Assembly (NCBI GenBank): GCA_003697105.1
Contig: RFFQ01000193.1
Span: 1-33,769, forward strand
DNA: 33,769 nt
Direction: 5' to 3'
Origin: Gemmatimonadota bacterium
GTDB taxonomy: Bacteria > 4572-55 > J002
Both the position numbers and the translations under genes were made by a program. The notes beneath the pieces were generated by a model. The model did not search any database. It saw nothing but the letters and a program-made list of their open reading frames with translations, and was not told the origin of the DNA. Shown piece by piece: positions 8,806 to 18,094 of the stretch (positions are counted from its first letter, which is position 1; each line of letters starts with the position of its first letter).

Positions 8806-9825
8806 TCAAGCTGAAAATGAGTGTCCCTGCATCCGTTCTAAAATGAGATATGCCATTTTGAGCGCCCGCAACCCATCCTCGCCTGAAACCACGGGGGTTC
8901 TGCCTGCCTGAATGCAATCCACGAAGGACTGCAATTCTAATTTGAGCGGTTCGGTCTCTTTCACCGGTAAGTGTTTCCGCTCGATGAGCATATCAAAGTT
9001 GATATTCATTCCACCGGAAATCGCTTTTTGCGCTAACTCCGTGTAACCTTGCTTAGACTTGCCGATTAGCTGTTTGACCATTGGACTGAGCTTGATGACC
9101 TCCACAGACTTTTTGTGATAATCGAGTGAAATGTAAGCATCCCGTTGGAAAAAACGAATTTTGCGCACCGTTTCACGGGAGACCCGACTGGTGGTGACAT
9201 TGGCAATGCAACCGTTTTCAAATTCAATGCGGGCGTTGGCAATATCTTCGCTGTCTGAAAGGATCGAGGCACCGGCGGCATGGACGGCTTTCGGCTCACT
9301 TTTGACAAAGCTCAAAATGATGTCCAGATCGTGGATCATCAAATCTAGCACGACCGCCACATCCGTACCGCGGGCGACAAAGGGCGCTAACCGGTGGGAT
9401 TCGATAAATAGTGGTGTACCGATGACCCCTTCCATCGCGATCACGGCGGCATTAAAGCGCTCAATGTGCCCGACTTGGATCAACACGCCCTGCTGGTGTG
9501 CCAGATGGAGCAGTTCCTCGGCTTGTTCAATCGTGCTGGTGATGGGTTTTTCGATCAACACGTGTTTGCCGGCTTCTAGTGCGGCTTTTGCCACTTCAAA
9601 ATGCAGTTGGGTTGGCACCGCAATATTAACAGCGTCGCAGTGGGGGATGAGTTCGCGGTAATCCGTATATCCCGGGACATTGTGCCGCCCGGCAATTTCG
9701 GCGGCTCGCTCCGGACTGGCATCTGCAATACCTATCAGTTCCGCATTTTTCAGTTCCGTGTACACCCGCGCGTGGTGCTGCCCCAAATGCCCGGTGCCGA
9801 TAACACCCATTTTTAGTTTTGGCAT
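8806..9825 (-). CDS. Gfo/Idh/MocA family NAD(P)-dependent oxidoreductase
   Basis: The N-terminal Rossmann fold has GVIGTGHLGQHHARVY, and the family lysine lies in EKPITS. GHIERFNAAV follows in the substrate domain. The 339-residue length is typical. Such enzymes oxidise or reduce a sugar ring hydroxyl. The GHIERFN form is common in members annotated as UDP-GlcNAc 3-dehydrogenase-like proteins of lipid A synthesis, but no aminotransferase or lpx gene is present here, so the substrate stays open. I start at the ATG after AGAGG; an upstream frame extension of 11 codons lacks support. Confidence 0.85.
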   Translation of the reverse strand: MPKLKMGVIGTGHLGQHHARVYTELKNAELIGIADASPERAAEIAGRHNVPGYTDYRELIPHCDAVNIAVPTQLHFEVAKAALEAGKHVLIEKPITSTIEQAEELLHLAHQQGVLIQVGHIERFNAAVIAMEGVIGTPLFIESHRLAPFVARGTDVAVVLDLMIHDLDIILSFVKSEPKAVHAAGASILSDSEDIANARIEFENGCIANVTTSRVSRETVRKIRFFQRDAYISLDYHKKSVEVIKLSPMVKQLIGKSKQGYTELAQKAISGGMNINFDMLIERKHLPVKETEPLKLELQSFVDCIQAGRTPVVSGEDGLRALKMAYLILERMQGHSFSA

Positions 9826-9895
9826 GGTGATAATCCTCTTTGTTGGGTCAAAAAACAATGATTAGGTGAAGACAGGTGGTGATCCGTTTCAAGGC

Positions 9896-10753
9896 TTAAC
9901 GTCTGGGGGGTTGATTGAGTGGTTTGAGGGTTAAAAACACTTCGGTTAGACGAACAAATTCGGTTAATGAAAGCGATTCTGCCCGGCGTGACCCCTCAAT
10001 ATTGGCTTCTTGAAAAAGCATTGCTAGCTGATTTACGGTTAGCGGTAGCTTTTTCAGGTTGTTACGCAACATTTTCCGGCGTGGATTGAACGCCATTTTA
10101 ACCAGCATTGTAAATGCGTTTTTATCTGGGATAGTCACCGGCGGATGGCGAAAATCCAGCGAGATGACGGTCGATTCCACTTGCGGGACGGGGTAAAACG
10201 CCCCCGGATTAAGCCGCATCTTTAATGTGATATGGGCGTACGCCTGCACTAACACCGAGAGAATGCCATAGTTGGCGGTGCCCGGGGCGGCAAGCAGGCG
10301 CTCTCCAACTTCCCGTTGTACCAGCACCAGCGCTTGCTGAACCGGTACGGGAGAGTCGATCAGTTGGGCTAAAATGGGTGAGGTGATATAATAGGGCAAA
10401 TTCCCAACGACTACCAGTGGCAGATCGACCTCGTGCACCAGAGCGGTAAAATCACACTGCAATATATCCGCCTGAACCAGCCGGAAATCGGATTGACCGG
10501 CAAATTGTTCTTGCAGAACCCCCACCAATAGGGGGTCAATTTCCACTGCCGTCACCGGATAGCCCCGTGCCAGTAAAATCTGGGTGAGTGCGCCGACACC
10601 GGGTCCGATTTCAATGATTTGCACCTTGGGGGGTACCGCGTCGATGATCTTCTCATTCAATAGCGGCTGGCACAAAAAATTTTGCCCCCATCGCTTGCGG
10701 GGGCGAATATTCGCACGTTCTAAAATCGTTTTCGGGTGAACAAAATGAGTCAT
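9896..10753 (-). CDS. rsmA: 16S rRNA (adenine(1518)-N(6)/adenine(1519)-N(6))-dimethyltransferase
   Basis: RsmA (KsgA) dimethylates the two adjacent adenines in helix 45 of 16S rRNA during small-subunit assembly. The SAM-binding motif IIEIGPGVGALT lies at 46-57 and the catalytic NLPY motif at 118-121, inside GNLPYYITSPIL. The N-terminal KRWGQNFL is typical. Length is 285 residues, slightly above E. coli. The start has only a weak Shine-Dalgarno site. It follows folD after 144 bases with no clear terminator between them. Confidence 0.96.
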   Translation of the reverse strand: MTHFVHPKTILERANIRPRKRWGQNFLCQPLLNEKIIDAVPPKVQIIEIGPGVGALTQILLARGYPVTAVEIDPLLVGVLQEQFAGQSDFRLVQADILQCDFTALVHEVDLPLVVVGNLPYYITSPILAQLIDSPVPVQQALVLVQREVGERLLAAPGTANYGILSVLVQAYAHITLKMRLNPGAFYPVPQVESTVISLDFRHPPVTIPDKNAFTMLVKMAFNPRRKMLRNNLKKLPLTVNQLAMLFQEANIEGSRRAESLSLTEFVRLTEVFLTLKPLNQPPRR

Positions 10754-10897
10754 ATTGGGATCATTTAAGGAACGTCAGTGACCGGATTTGAACAAAAGCA
10801 CCGTCACTTGAGCCGGAATATTATGTTACAATTGCGGTAAAGGGTTGGAGAATACACCACCTCCGGTAAGATCAGAATGGCGTACCTCTACGCCTTC

Positions 10898-11749
10898 CTA
10901 TCTATATAATTTCGCGGCTTGGACGGTGTTATACATCAGCATCGCGATGGTCATCGGTCCCACCCCACCGGGTACAGGTGTGATGGCGTAAGCTTTTTCT
11001 GCCACACCTTTAAAATCAATGTCACCACAAAGTGTGCCATCTTCCCACCGGTTGACGCCCACATCAATGGCAATAACCCCCTCCTTGACCATATCCGCCG
11101 TGATAAAATTTGCCTGTCCGATGGCGGCAACCAAAATATCCGCCTGCCGGGTAATCTCGGCGATGTTTTGGGTGCGAGAGTGGCAGATCGTCACCGTGGC
11201 GTTTGCCCATGCCGCTTTTTGGACGAAGATCAGTGCCTGCGGTTTGCCCACAATGTTGCTCCGCCCGACAATCACCACATGCTTGCCGAACGGGTCAAGG
11301 TTGTAGGCTTCCAGCAGTTTTTGCACACCCAACGGGGTGCAGGGGATAAACGTGGGCACTCCGATAGAAAGCCGCCCGACGTTGTAAGGGTGAAAGCCGT
11401 CCACATCTTTTTGGGGATCGATGGTTTCAATGATCACCTGTTCATCAATATGGGCCGGTAGGGGCAGTTGCACTAAAATTCCATGGACGGTTTTATCCGC
11501 ATTTAACCGCTGAATGTACTCCACCAATTCCGGTTGGGATGTCTTCGCTGGTAACCGAATGGATTCCGACTTGAATCCCAACCGTTTGGCGATTTTACCT
11601 TTGCTACGCACGTACACTTCGGAGGCGGGGTCGTCTCCCACCAGTACGGTTGTTAAGCCGGGGGTCAGCCCCAGTTCTGCGATTTCCGCTTTTAACGCGT
11701 GACGGATGGCTTTGGCTGTGGCTTTACCGTCGATGATGATTGCTGACAT
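10898..11749 (-). CDS. folD: Methylenetetrahydrofolate dehydrogenase / cyclohydrolase
   Basis: FolD is bifunctional: it oxidises 5,10-methylene-THF with NADP and hydrolyses the methenyl product to 10-formyl-THF for purine and formyl-Met synthesis. GDDPASEVYVRSKGK contains the catalytic YxxxK lysine. QLPLP and PQKDVDGFHPYNVG form the folate site. VVIVGRSNIVGKP is the NADP-binding loop, and GGVGPMTIAMLM closes the protein. The length of 283 is standard. AAGGA precedes the ATG. The product feeds the PurB pathway encoded downstream on the same strand. Confidence 0.96.
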   Translation of the reverse strand: MSAIIIDGKATAKAIRHALKAEIAELGLTPGLTTVLVGDDPASEVYVRSKGKIAKRLGFKSESIRLPAKTSQPELVEYIQRLNADKTVHGILVQLPLPAHIDEQVIIETIDPQKDVDGFHPYNVGRLSIGVPTFIPCTPLGVQKLLEAYNLDPFGKHVVIVGRSNIVGKPQALIFVQKAAWANATVTICHSRTQNIAEITRQADILVAAIGQANFITADMVKEGVIAIDVGVNRWEDGTLCGDIDFKGVAEKAYAITPVPGGVGPMTIAMLMYNTVQAAKLYR

Positions 11750-11785
11750 TGTATAAATCCTTATAAGATGTTGGTAAATTGAATG

Positions 11786-13003
11786 TTATCGGATTAACAG
11801 AATCGGTTGAATTACCGGTTGGTGTGATGTGGTTAATCGAACAAAATAATGTCCACTTGACGCGGCTCGGCGCGTCTTCGTTGTTCCATCCCACAGGACG
11901 CGATGATCTCCGGCATTGAACCACCCTTCTTGCAAGCACCGCACCAGCCGCCCCTGACTATCGTAAATTGCCAACTGAATATTATCTGCCTGCGGTAAAG
12001 TAAAGCGGATGGTTGTATTCGGGTTAAATGGATTCGGGTAATTTTGTAATTGATAAAGGTCTGGCATATCAATGGATTTTGGAGAGCCAACACGGGTCAA
12101 GCCGCAGGGGATTGTGTCCGTGATGGTGGAATCCGACACAAACGCTTGCCATTGTCTGGCAACACGGCGGGTGATGAGCCACGAGGCTTGCCCGGGGTCC
12201 TCATTGTAACACTCATATTCACCGATACTGTACCGGTCTCGATTACCTAACCACGCCGTTTCTTCTTCGATGGGGCGCAATTCGACCGGTTCATCCAGCG
12301 GTATTTCGTCTGGCAGACGGCGATCAATCACCGCTTGAAAAAACGTATTGAGCAGTTCCTGATCGCGGATCATGCCATGCCCAGCACGCGGTTCCATTGC
12401 CAAGCACCAGCGTGCGCCTAGGGGGCGGTGCCGCTCAAAAATACCGGTTAAGTTTTCGATGCGATAATCCAGATCGAGTTCGCCAGTAAAGAGGTAGCCC
12501 GGTACGTGGATCGCCTCACCGGCCGCGGTGGTATCATGCAGACCCCCTTTTTGGGTGATAAAGCCAATTGCGCGGCTTGGATTCCACAGGGTGAAGTGGT
12601 AGGAGAATTGCCCTCCCCACGAGTACCCATTGAAAAAAATTGTACTGAATGCCACTTCAGAGTGGCCGCTCAAGATGGCAAATTGCGCCAGTGCTTCCAA
12701 CACCGCATCACCAATGCCGGAGTCCATGTGCATGTTATCCAGACGAGCGCCCATCAGGGCGAAATCATGGTCTTCGCAAAGTTGGCGATAGCCGCTGTTA
12801 TGGACAATGGTGCGAGAGTCCACATATTGCGGCATTACGTAAAAGTAGATGCCCCGCACCACATCCAGATTGTCGGGGAGATACAGCCGAAAATCTGCCC
12901 GATCATAGGTGTCTCCCGGTTCCGGTTCAATAGAGACATCATAAATGGCGGCGGAAAGTACCGCGGGTATTATCAAAATGAAGAGCAGAAACCGGTGCGT
13001 CAT
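11786..13003 (-). CDS. Secreted alpha/beta-hydrolase with FlgD-like C-terminal sorting domain
   Basis: A signal peptide spans residues 1-18 (FLLFILIIPAVLSAA). The middle is an alpha/beta hydrolase-like region with nucleophile elbow NGYSWGG (Ser128) and a late RAGHGM histidine, resembling PHB-depolymerase/feruloyl-esterase-type secreted esterases. The last 85 residues contain QNYPNPFNPNTTIRF followed by IYDSQGRLV and a terminal LLIR, the Por/T9SS type A or FlgD-like sorting module. The substrate is unknown. The ATG overlaps the dam stop as ATGA, so translation is coupled. 36 bases separate it from folD. Confidence 0.82.
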   Translation of the reverse strand: MTHRFLLFILIIPAVLSAAIYDVSIEPEPGDTYDRADFRLYLPDNLDVVRGIYFYVMPQYVDSRTIVHNSGYRQLCEDHDFALMGARLDNMHMDSGIGDAVLEALAQFAILSGHSEVAFSTIFFNGYSWGGQFSYHFTLWNPSRAIGFITQKGGLHDTTAAGEAIHVPGYLFTGELDLDYRIENLTGIFERHRPLGARWCLAMEPRAGHGMIRDQELLNTFFQAVIDRRLPDEIPLDEPVELRPIEEETAWLGNRDRYSIGEYECYNEDPGQASWLITRRVARQWQAFVSDSTITDTIPCGLTRVGSPKSIDMPDLYQLQNYPNPFNPNTTIRFTLPQADNIQLAIYDSQGRLVRCLQEGWFNAGDHRVLWDGTTKTRRAASSGHYFVRLTTSHQPVIQPILLIR

Positions 13004-13860
13004 TGGATTTCTCCATCCGGGTTATAATTTAATATCAGTACTTCCTTTACACGCCCCCGGCGCTTTGCATTGGAGTTAATTGCTCGGGTTGCTTGTACAA
13101 TTTCAATGCGGTAAGGGGCGTATAGGTCTAAAATAAAAGGTGTGTAGGCATTACTGAGCATACATTTGCACCCTTTTGCGGTCAGTTGGGCGAACACCTT
13201 TGCCAATTCATGCTGATCGGTCTCCCGAAAATCTTCTGCGGTATAACCGGTAAAATTTGCTGTTTTGCTGAGCGGGTCATAAGGGGGGTCGAAATAGACA
13301 AAATCACCGGCTTGTGCCTTACCGGCAACCGCCCGAAAATTGAGGGTGTAAAGGGTCGCGTTTTGCAATGCTTTGCTGGCGGCTCTCAATGCTTCGGGGT
13401 CGTAAATTTTCGGATTTTGATACCGTCCGATAGGCACATTGAACTGCCCTTTGCGGTTGACCCGGTATAAGCCGTTATAACAGGTTTTGTTCAGGTAGAT
13501 CAGCCGTGCCGCCCGTTCTAGATCGCTCAGCACCTTTTTTTGCCGGTCGAGGTTGCGAACCTCATAATAATAGGTGTTACTATGTTTTTTTTTATGACGG
13601 GCAAGATAGGCGATTAATTGCTCCGGTTGGTCCCGCAAGACCCGATAGGTATTGATTAAGTCGTGATTCGTATCCGACAAAAAAATATCACCGGTTAATT
13701 TTCCATCGGAAAATAAATGGAAAAAGACGGCACCACTCCCCACAAACGGTTCAAAATAACGGGGAATCTCTGCCGGAAAGAAAGGGTCATACTGCGCCAG
13801 CAACTGTTGTTTTCCACCTGCCCATTTTAAAAAGGGTTTGACTCGAAATGATGTTTTCAT
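13000..13860 (-). CDS. DNA adenine methylase (Dam family, class D12)
   Basis: This is a SAM-dependent N6-adenine DNA methyltransferase of 286 residues. FLKWAGGKQQLL (10-21) and FEPFVGSGAVFF (36-47) form the SAM site. The catalytic YFDPPYDPLS has DPPY at 191-194. The order of motifs is that of the Dam/DpnM (alpha) class, which usually methylates GATC. No restriction endonuclease is adjacent, so it looks like an orphan enzyme. No Shine-Dalgarno site is visible before the ATG. Its stop overlaps the start of the secreted hydrolase by four bases, an odd functional partner. Confidence 0.92.
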   Translation of the reverse strand: MKTSFRVKPFLKWAGGKQQLLAQYDPFFPAEIPRYFEPFVGSGAVFFHLFSDGKLTGDIFLSDTNHDLINTYRVLRDQPEQLIAYLARHKKKHSNTYYYEVRNLDRQKKVLSDLERAARLIYLNKTCYNGLYRVNRKGQFNVPIGRYQNPKIYDPEALRAASKALQNATLYTLNFRAVAGKAQAGDFVYFDPPYDPLSKTANFTGYTAEDFRETDQHELAKVFAQLTAKGCKCMLSNAYTPFILDLYAPYRIEIVQATRAINSNAKRRGRVKEVLILNYNPDGEIQ

Positions 13861-13899
13861 GAATATATTATCAACGCTCGTGGTATCACCTCAACATAA

Positions 13900-13938
13900 A
13901 AAAACAGACTCTTTTAAGCAAGTCAAGAGTCTGTTTTT
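13900..13938 (-). terminator. Terminator of the TPR-protein transcript
   Basis: A 14-bp stem, AAAAACAGACTCTT (13900-13913) and AAGAGTCTGTTTTT (13925-13938), has an 11-base loop. On the minus strand it ends in TTTTTTTATG. It separates the TPR gene from dam. Confidence 0.88.
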
Positions 13939-13962
13939 ATAAGGCTTCTATGACCACCGGGG

Positions 13963-14928
13963 TTAGTGATATTGTTGGGATTCGATCTCTTGTGCCCGGC
14001 GGAACTCGGCGGCGGCGGCATCTCGGGCGCCCATCCGCAGATAAATCGCGCCTAGATTGGCATGAGCCGGTGCAAAATTATCATTAAAGTAGATTGCTTT
14101 TTTGTAATGAAACATGGCGGCATCATAATCCCCTTTTTTGTGGTAATCTACGCCAAAGTCGTAGTGCAATTTTGCTTTTTGATCCGGTGTGATGAAGGTC
14201 GAATCCACTGCCATCGCGGCATTATATTCTTCCACCGCCTGATCTAAGTTCCCCGCGTGATAAAATTCCATAGCGAGCTCATAATGCAAGTTGGCTATCC
14301 GGTTGGTAGAGTGGGGGGTATCTTCTGGTGTTTCGGATTGTTCCGGGGCGGGTGTTGCAGGTGGTTCTTCTTCTGGGCGGGATTCCACAGTTTCCGTTGC
14401 GGGTCCCGGGAGGGGGGTGAATTCCGGCACGCTGGGTTCAGGTAATTCTTCGGGGACGGGGATTAACCGTTCGGTGGTAGGGGGTGTTTCTGCCAGATCG
14501 GGTGCTTTTTTGGTTTTTCCATTTTCTTCCGGCGTGATTTCCGCAAACACCGGTTCTCCCGGTAGGGGTGGGAGTGTTTCGATCTCATGTTCTACCGGTG
14601 GCTCTGGCATCACCTCCGGTTCCACGGCTGGGGTTGGCGGTGGTGTACTGGATTCCGGTTGAACCGGCTTTTCACCGAATTTGGGTTGCTCCGTTTGGGC
14701 GCGGAGTTCCGCTTGGAGGACGGGTATTAAGTCTTCCGCGCGGATATGCATCCGTCCGGGGCGTGCCGGGGGTTTCCGGTGGGTGATTTCCAGTACGGGA
14801 ACTTCACTTTCCGGGCTTAATATATCGTCTGCGGGGGGTGTTGCTCCCGAGGATTGTGCCCCACCGGTATCTATCACCACCAATAGGGCGATTACAACCG
14901 CGATAAGACTACACGTTAAAGGTCGCAT
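13963..14928 (-). CDS. Exported TPR protein with a proline/glutamate-rich linker
   Basis: From the ATG after AAGGAG (M11 of the longest frame) the protein is 321 residues. An N-terminal hydrophobic segment (SLIAVVIALLVVIDTGGA) is a signal peptide or anchor. Residues of about 30-210 are rich in Pro, Glu and Thr and look disordered. The C-terminal 100 residues hold about three tetratricopeptide repeats, seen as NLHYELAMEFYHAGNLDQAVEEY, with A/N/Y spacing repeated twice after it. It is probably a periplasmic or membrane-tethered scaffold. A promoter between pspA and this gene would start too close to the first ATG for use, which supports the internal start. Confidence 0.8.
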   Translation of the reverse strand: MRPLTCSLIAVVIALLVVIDTGGAQSSGATPPADDILSPESEVPVLEITHRKPPARPGRMHIRAEDLIPVLQAELRAQTEQPKFGEKPVQPESSTPPPTPAVEPEVMPEPPVEHEIETLPPLPGEPVFAEITPEENGKTKKAPDLAETPPTTERLIPVPEELPEPSVPEFTPLPGPATETVESRPEEEPPATPAPEQSETPEDTPHSTNRIANLHYELAMEFYHAGNLDQAVEEYNAAMAVDSTFITPDQKAKLHYDFGVDYHKKGDYDAAMFHYKKAIYFNDNFAPAHANLGAIYLRMGARDAAAAEFRRAQEIESQQYH

Positions 14929-14976
14929 GGAAATTCTCCTTTTTAGGGCGTGTTTCATTTGGATTCTCCGGTACTC

Positions 14977-15006
14977 ATTTTAGCATAAAACAGGGCGCAG
15001 GGTCAA
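14977..15006 (-). promoter_or_regulatory. Promoter of the TPR gene
   Basis: On the minus strand TTGACC (15006-15001) and an extended -10 TGC-TAAAAT (TAAAAT at 14982-14977) are 18 bases apart, just after the pspA stop. The start would be near 14970. Confidence 0.6.
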
Positions 15007-15011
15007 TCTTT

Positions 15012-15713
15012 TTATTCGGTGTCGGATTTGCCCTCTTCCAACAGCCCCATAGACTTTTTCAATTCCAGCAGGTCGCTTTCCACCGCCCCGGTGCCGGTTG
15101 TCAGTTCCGCAAATTGGTCTTCTAGGTTACTACCGGCTTCTAATGCGGCCATATCGGCACTGGCATCGGCTTCGGCTTCCAATTGATCGACTTTTTCTGC
15201 CATGCGGTCAAAGGTATCAAAGGCGCTGGTATCGCTTAGACCGGAGATCGTTTGGTGGATTGATTTCTGGGCTTCTGCGCGTTTTTTGCGGGCGATCAGC
15301 AGATTTTTCTTCCGGTCGGCTTCGTCAATTTTACGATTCAGCGTTTGCAGCTGGTTTTTCAAGCCATCTGTGGCTTGTTTTTGTTTATCCCACTGGAGTT
15401 TGTACTCATTGGCCAACTGTTGATGTTCATTCCGGCGGGCGACAGCCTCTCGTGCTAAATCTTCCCGACCCCGTTGAAGTGCCAATTTTGCCTTTTCTTC
15501 CCATTCTTTGCTGAGTTCCATCTCTTTTTCATAACGCTGTTTTAACCGTTTTTCATCCGCCACGGCTTGCGTCACTTGGCTTTTTGCCTTGGCGTATTGC
15601 TCTTTCATCTCAATGATCGTCTGATTCAGCATTTTTTCTGGATCTTCAGCCTTGCTGATCAAGTGATTAATGTTTGACTTGATCATCGTGGAAAGTCGAC
15701 TAAAAAGTCCCAT
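15012..15713 (-). CDS. pspA: PspA/IM30 (Vipp1-like) family membrane-stress protein
   Basis: This ESCRT-III-like protein coats and repairs the inner membrane under stress. The protein is 233 residues and almost wholly helical coiled coil. The amphipathic N-terminal helix MGLFSRLSTMIKSNINHLIS and the following AEDPEKMLNQTI are the family hallmark. The coiled coil runs to about residue 160, then a short acidic tail. GGAGG precedes the ATG. No pspB, pspC or pspF is nearby, and I see no sigma-54 site before it. It follows the M14 carboxypeptidase gene by 52 bases. Confidence 0.92.
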   Translation of the reverse strand: MGLFSRLSTMIKSNINHLISKAEDPEKMLNQTIIEMKEQYAKAKSQVTQAVADEKRLKQRYEKEMELSKEWEEKAKLALQRGREDLAREAVARRNEHQQLANEYKLQWDKQKQATDGLKNQLQTLNRKIDEADRKKNLLIARKKRAEAQKSIHQTISGLSDTSAFDTFDRMAEKVDQLEAEADASADMAALEAGSNLEDQFAELTTGTGAVESDLLELKKSMGLLEEGKSDTE

Positions 15714-15765
15714 GGGTTTGTACCTCCAAACATGTGAGTGAATTGATGATGGCGTTTTGATGACG

Positions 15766-18084
15766 TTATTTGATTAACATTGCCGTTTGGGTGAATTGTG
15801 TCGTAGGGGTTTTCAATTGGTAGAGATAGAGACCACTTTCAACCGGTTGGTGTTGATTATCCGTTCCGTCCCATTCTAGTTGGTACTGTCCGGGGAGGGG
15901 GTGGTCTCGGTTCCATTGCCGGACGATTTTACCGGCGACATCGTAAATGGTCAGTTGAATAGGCTCGTTTTGCGCAATTTCGTACCGGATCGTTGTCCGG
16001 GGATTGAATGGGTTGGGATAATTTTGAAACAACCGGGTCGCTGTGGGGACATCGGTAACAGGCTCGGATCCACCGGTGGTGGCGGCATATTCCACATGCA
16101 CTGCCTCGAACCGGCTCCATTCACTCCACTGATCGTCGTCATCGAGTGCCCGCACGGTGTACACATAAAGCCCTTCCGGTTGATCGACAATCTCAAACAC
16201 CGGTTCAAGAATTGCTTCATCTAAGATGATTTCGCTCCCAAACTGGGTCGTCGGATAAATATCATCGATATAAAATCCTTCGCCCAACACGCCGCCGTCG
16301 GTCACATAATGAAAACGAATCAGAATTAATTGCCCCTGATATGCACTTAGATCAAATTCAGCTAAGACCCAACTATTATTGGAACTTCCGGTGATTCCGT
16401 GCCCGCGATTTTGCCCGTAGGGATTACTTTCGGTAGTGATGTTTCCGGGAATGGGTTCCCACGTCTCCCCGCCATCGGTAGAAAGCTCGACATAAGCATA
16501 ATCCCAATTCATTTCAATGTCATACCACGTATAAAATTGGAATACGCTATTTTGTTCGGTCACAACCACGGGGTTTAATGCCGTGCAGGTGCTACTCATG
16601 TTGTGGTTGTGTCCTCCAAAATAAGCACGTTCCCCGCTGTAATGCCGGTTAGTACGCATCGTAAATCCATTTGCTACGGTGTAATAATCGTTGGTTTCAC
16701 ATTCATCCGTAAATTGATTATAATCGGATTGTTCTTTCAGCGCATACTGGACAATCGGGTTATGTTCATCGATTTCAGGTGTCCAACTGACTTGATAAGT
16801 GCCGTCATTATCATAACTGAGAGGGTTAATTGTGGGGGCGTAAGGGGGCGCCAGATGGTAGGGCATATTACCGGCAATTTGGGCATAGTACAAATTGGGT
16901 TCTAGGTTTTCCTCAACAAGGGATGGAATCCGGCTTTCCGGGGGCCAAAACCCATCGGAAAAGGTCCCAACTTCCGGGGTGAGACTAAAATAGCGATATG
17001 TTTCGGTGGTTTCGCCGTATGCCCAATCATCGGTGTCACCATTAGTGACGTAAATAACACCATCCGCGACATTACCGGGGGTGTAGCCATTGAAGGCAGT
17101 GGCGGTTTGTGCCAGTTCCATAAATACAGCATCATGGTGTGTGTCGCGGGCTTCGTAACCCCACGGGAACAACCACAGATTGCCATAACTGTGGTACGAA
17201 AGTCCAACCACAAAATGGTGTGCGGCAACAAAATCCCGAATTGCTTGAGATTCCGGTTCGGAAAAAGCATGTGTGCCACGATAGGTCTCACTACTGCTGT
17301 TGGGACTGGAGCCGATGTTGTCATAGCCCCACATATAACCAAAATTACGGTTTAAGTCCACCCCGAATGTCCCATCCCCGTTATCACGACGGTTTTTGCG
17401 CCACCAAGCGTTCTCATTTTCCACGTGAATGTGTCCGTCTGGATTGTAGGTGGGGATAATCCAGAGTTGCCGGTTATCAATGATTTCGGTGACGGCATCA
17501 TCCACACCGTAATTATCGACCAAATAGTTGAGAAAATAGAGCAACACTTCTGGCGTGATGACCTCGCGGGAGTGCATGTTGGCGGTATAGAGTACTTCCG
17601 GCTCATCTGGTTCGTTTGTTTCCACATTATCGGAGACTTTTATTGCCCAAATGTCGCGCCCTTCATAGCTTTGTCCGATAGATTCAAGATGGGTAATTTC
17701 CGGGTATGTCTCGTGAATCTGGTTCAATTCATCGATCATTTCCTGCACGGTGTGGTAAGCCCCCATATCTCGCAAATGCCCAACTCGCTGATCGTATTCA
17801 GCTTGTAAATCTGCAGAGATTACCACCGGTTGATAGCCCATCTCCGCCAACTGATTGGCATCTGCCCGGCGCGCGACAATGTCAATAAACCGGTTTCCGT
17901 TTTCATCTTGCAATACCGGATACCGGCAGGATGCAAAATCAAAGGGATAACTTAAAATATCACGAATTTGACTTTCTGTTTCCACCGGAACTCGTAACAA
18001 TTGGTGTACCTCACGGGCAAACGTGGTGAACACCATCAACAGCACTATCAAACTGGTGAAAATAAAGCGGCATAAACCGTTCAT
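15766..18084 (-). CDS. Secreted M14 zinc carboxypeptidase with C-terminal sorting domain
   Basis: A signal peptide (about 1-23) precedes a short propeptide-like part and an M14 catalytic domain (about 110-420). Zinc ligands are H171 and E174 in ANMHSREVITPE and the later YHSYGN histidine. IIPTYNPDGH and WWRKNRR give substrate-binding residues, and TPEVG holds the catalytic glutamate. Residues of about 440-680 look like beta-sandwich modules (STDGGETWEPI, as in immune-inhibitor-type jelly rolls). The last 80 residues carry QNYPNPFNPRTTIRY and IYDVAGKIV, the sorting module also seen in the secreted hydrolase. It starts ten bases after the YbjN-like gene. Confidence 0.93.
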   Translation of the reverse strand: MNGLCRFIFTSLIVLLMVFTTFAREVHQLLRVPVETESQIRDILSYPFDFASCRYPVLQDENGNRFIDIVARRADANQLAEMGYQPVVISADLQAEYDQRVGHLRDMGAYHTVQEMIDELNQIHETYPEITHLESIGQSYEGRDIWAIKVSDNVETNEPDEPEVLYTANMHSREVITPEVLLYFLNYLVDNYGVDDAVTEIIDNRQLWIIPTYNPDGHIHVENENAWWRKNRRDNGDGTFGVDLNRNFGYMWGYDNIGSSPNSSSETYRGTHAFSEPESQAIRDFVAAHHFVVGLSYHSYGNLWLFPWGYEARDTHHDAVFMELAQTATAFNGYTPGNVADGVIYVTNGDTDDWAYGETTETYRYFSLTPEVGTFSDGFWPPESRIPSLVEENLEPNLYYAQIAGNMPYHLAPPYAPTINPLSYDNDGTYQVSWTPEIDEHNPIVQYALKEQSDYNQFTDECETNDYYTVANGFTMRTNRHYSGERAYFGGHNHNMSSTCTALNPVVVTEQNSVFQFYTWYDIEMNWDYAYVELSTDGGETWEPIPGNITTESNPYGQNRGHGITGSSNNSWVLAEFDLSAYQGQLILIRFHYVTDGGVLGEGFYIDDIYPTTQFGSEIILDEAILEPVFEIVDQPEGLYVYTVRALDDDDQWSEWSRFEAVHVEYAATTGGSEPVTDVPTATRLFQNYPNPFNPRTTIRYEIAQNEPIQLTIYDVAGKIVRQWNRDHPLPGQYQLEWDGTDNQHQPVESGLYLYQLKTPTTQFTQTAMLIK

Positions 18085-18094
18085 GGCGGAGTCC

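Noticed and set aside
10879-10894. GGCGTA/TACGCC hairpin after folD as terminator
   Set aside because: Only six pairs and no T-run on the minus strand; it may be fortuitous.
10919-11461. Long open frame antisense to folD (180 residues)
   Set aside because: The minus strand encodes complete FolD with all motifs. The antisense translation is rich in His, Arg and Pro with no recognisable domain.
13000-13860. Restriction-modification system
   Set aside because: No endonuclease or specificity gene lies beside the methylase.
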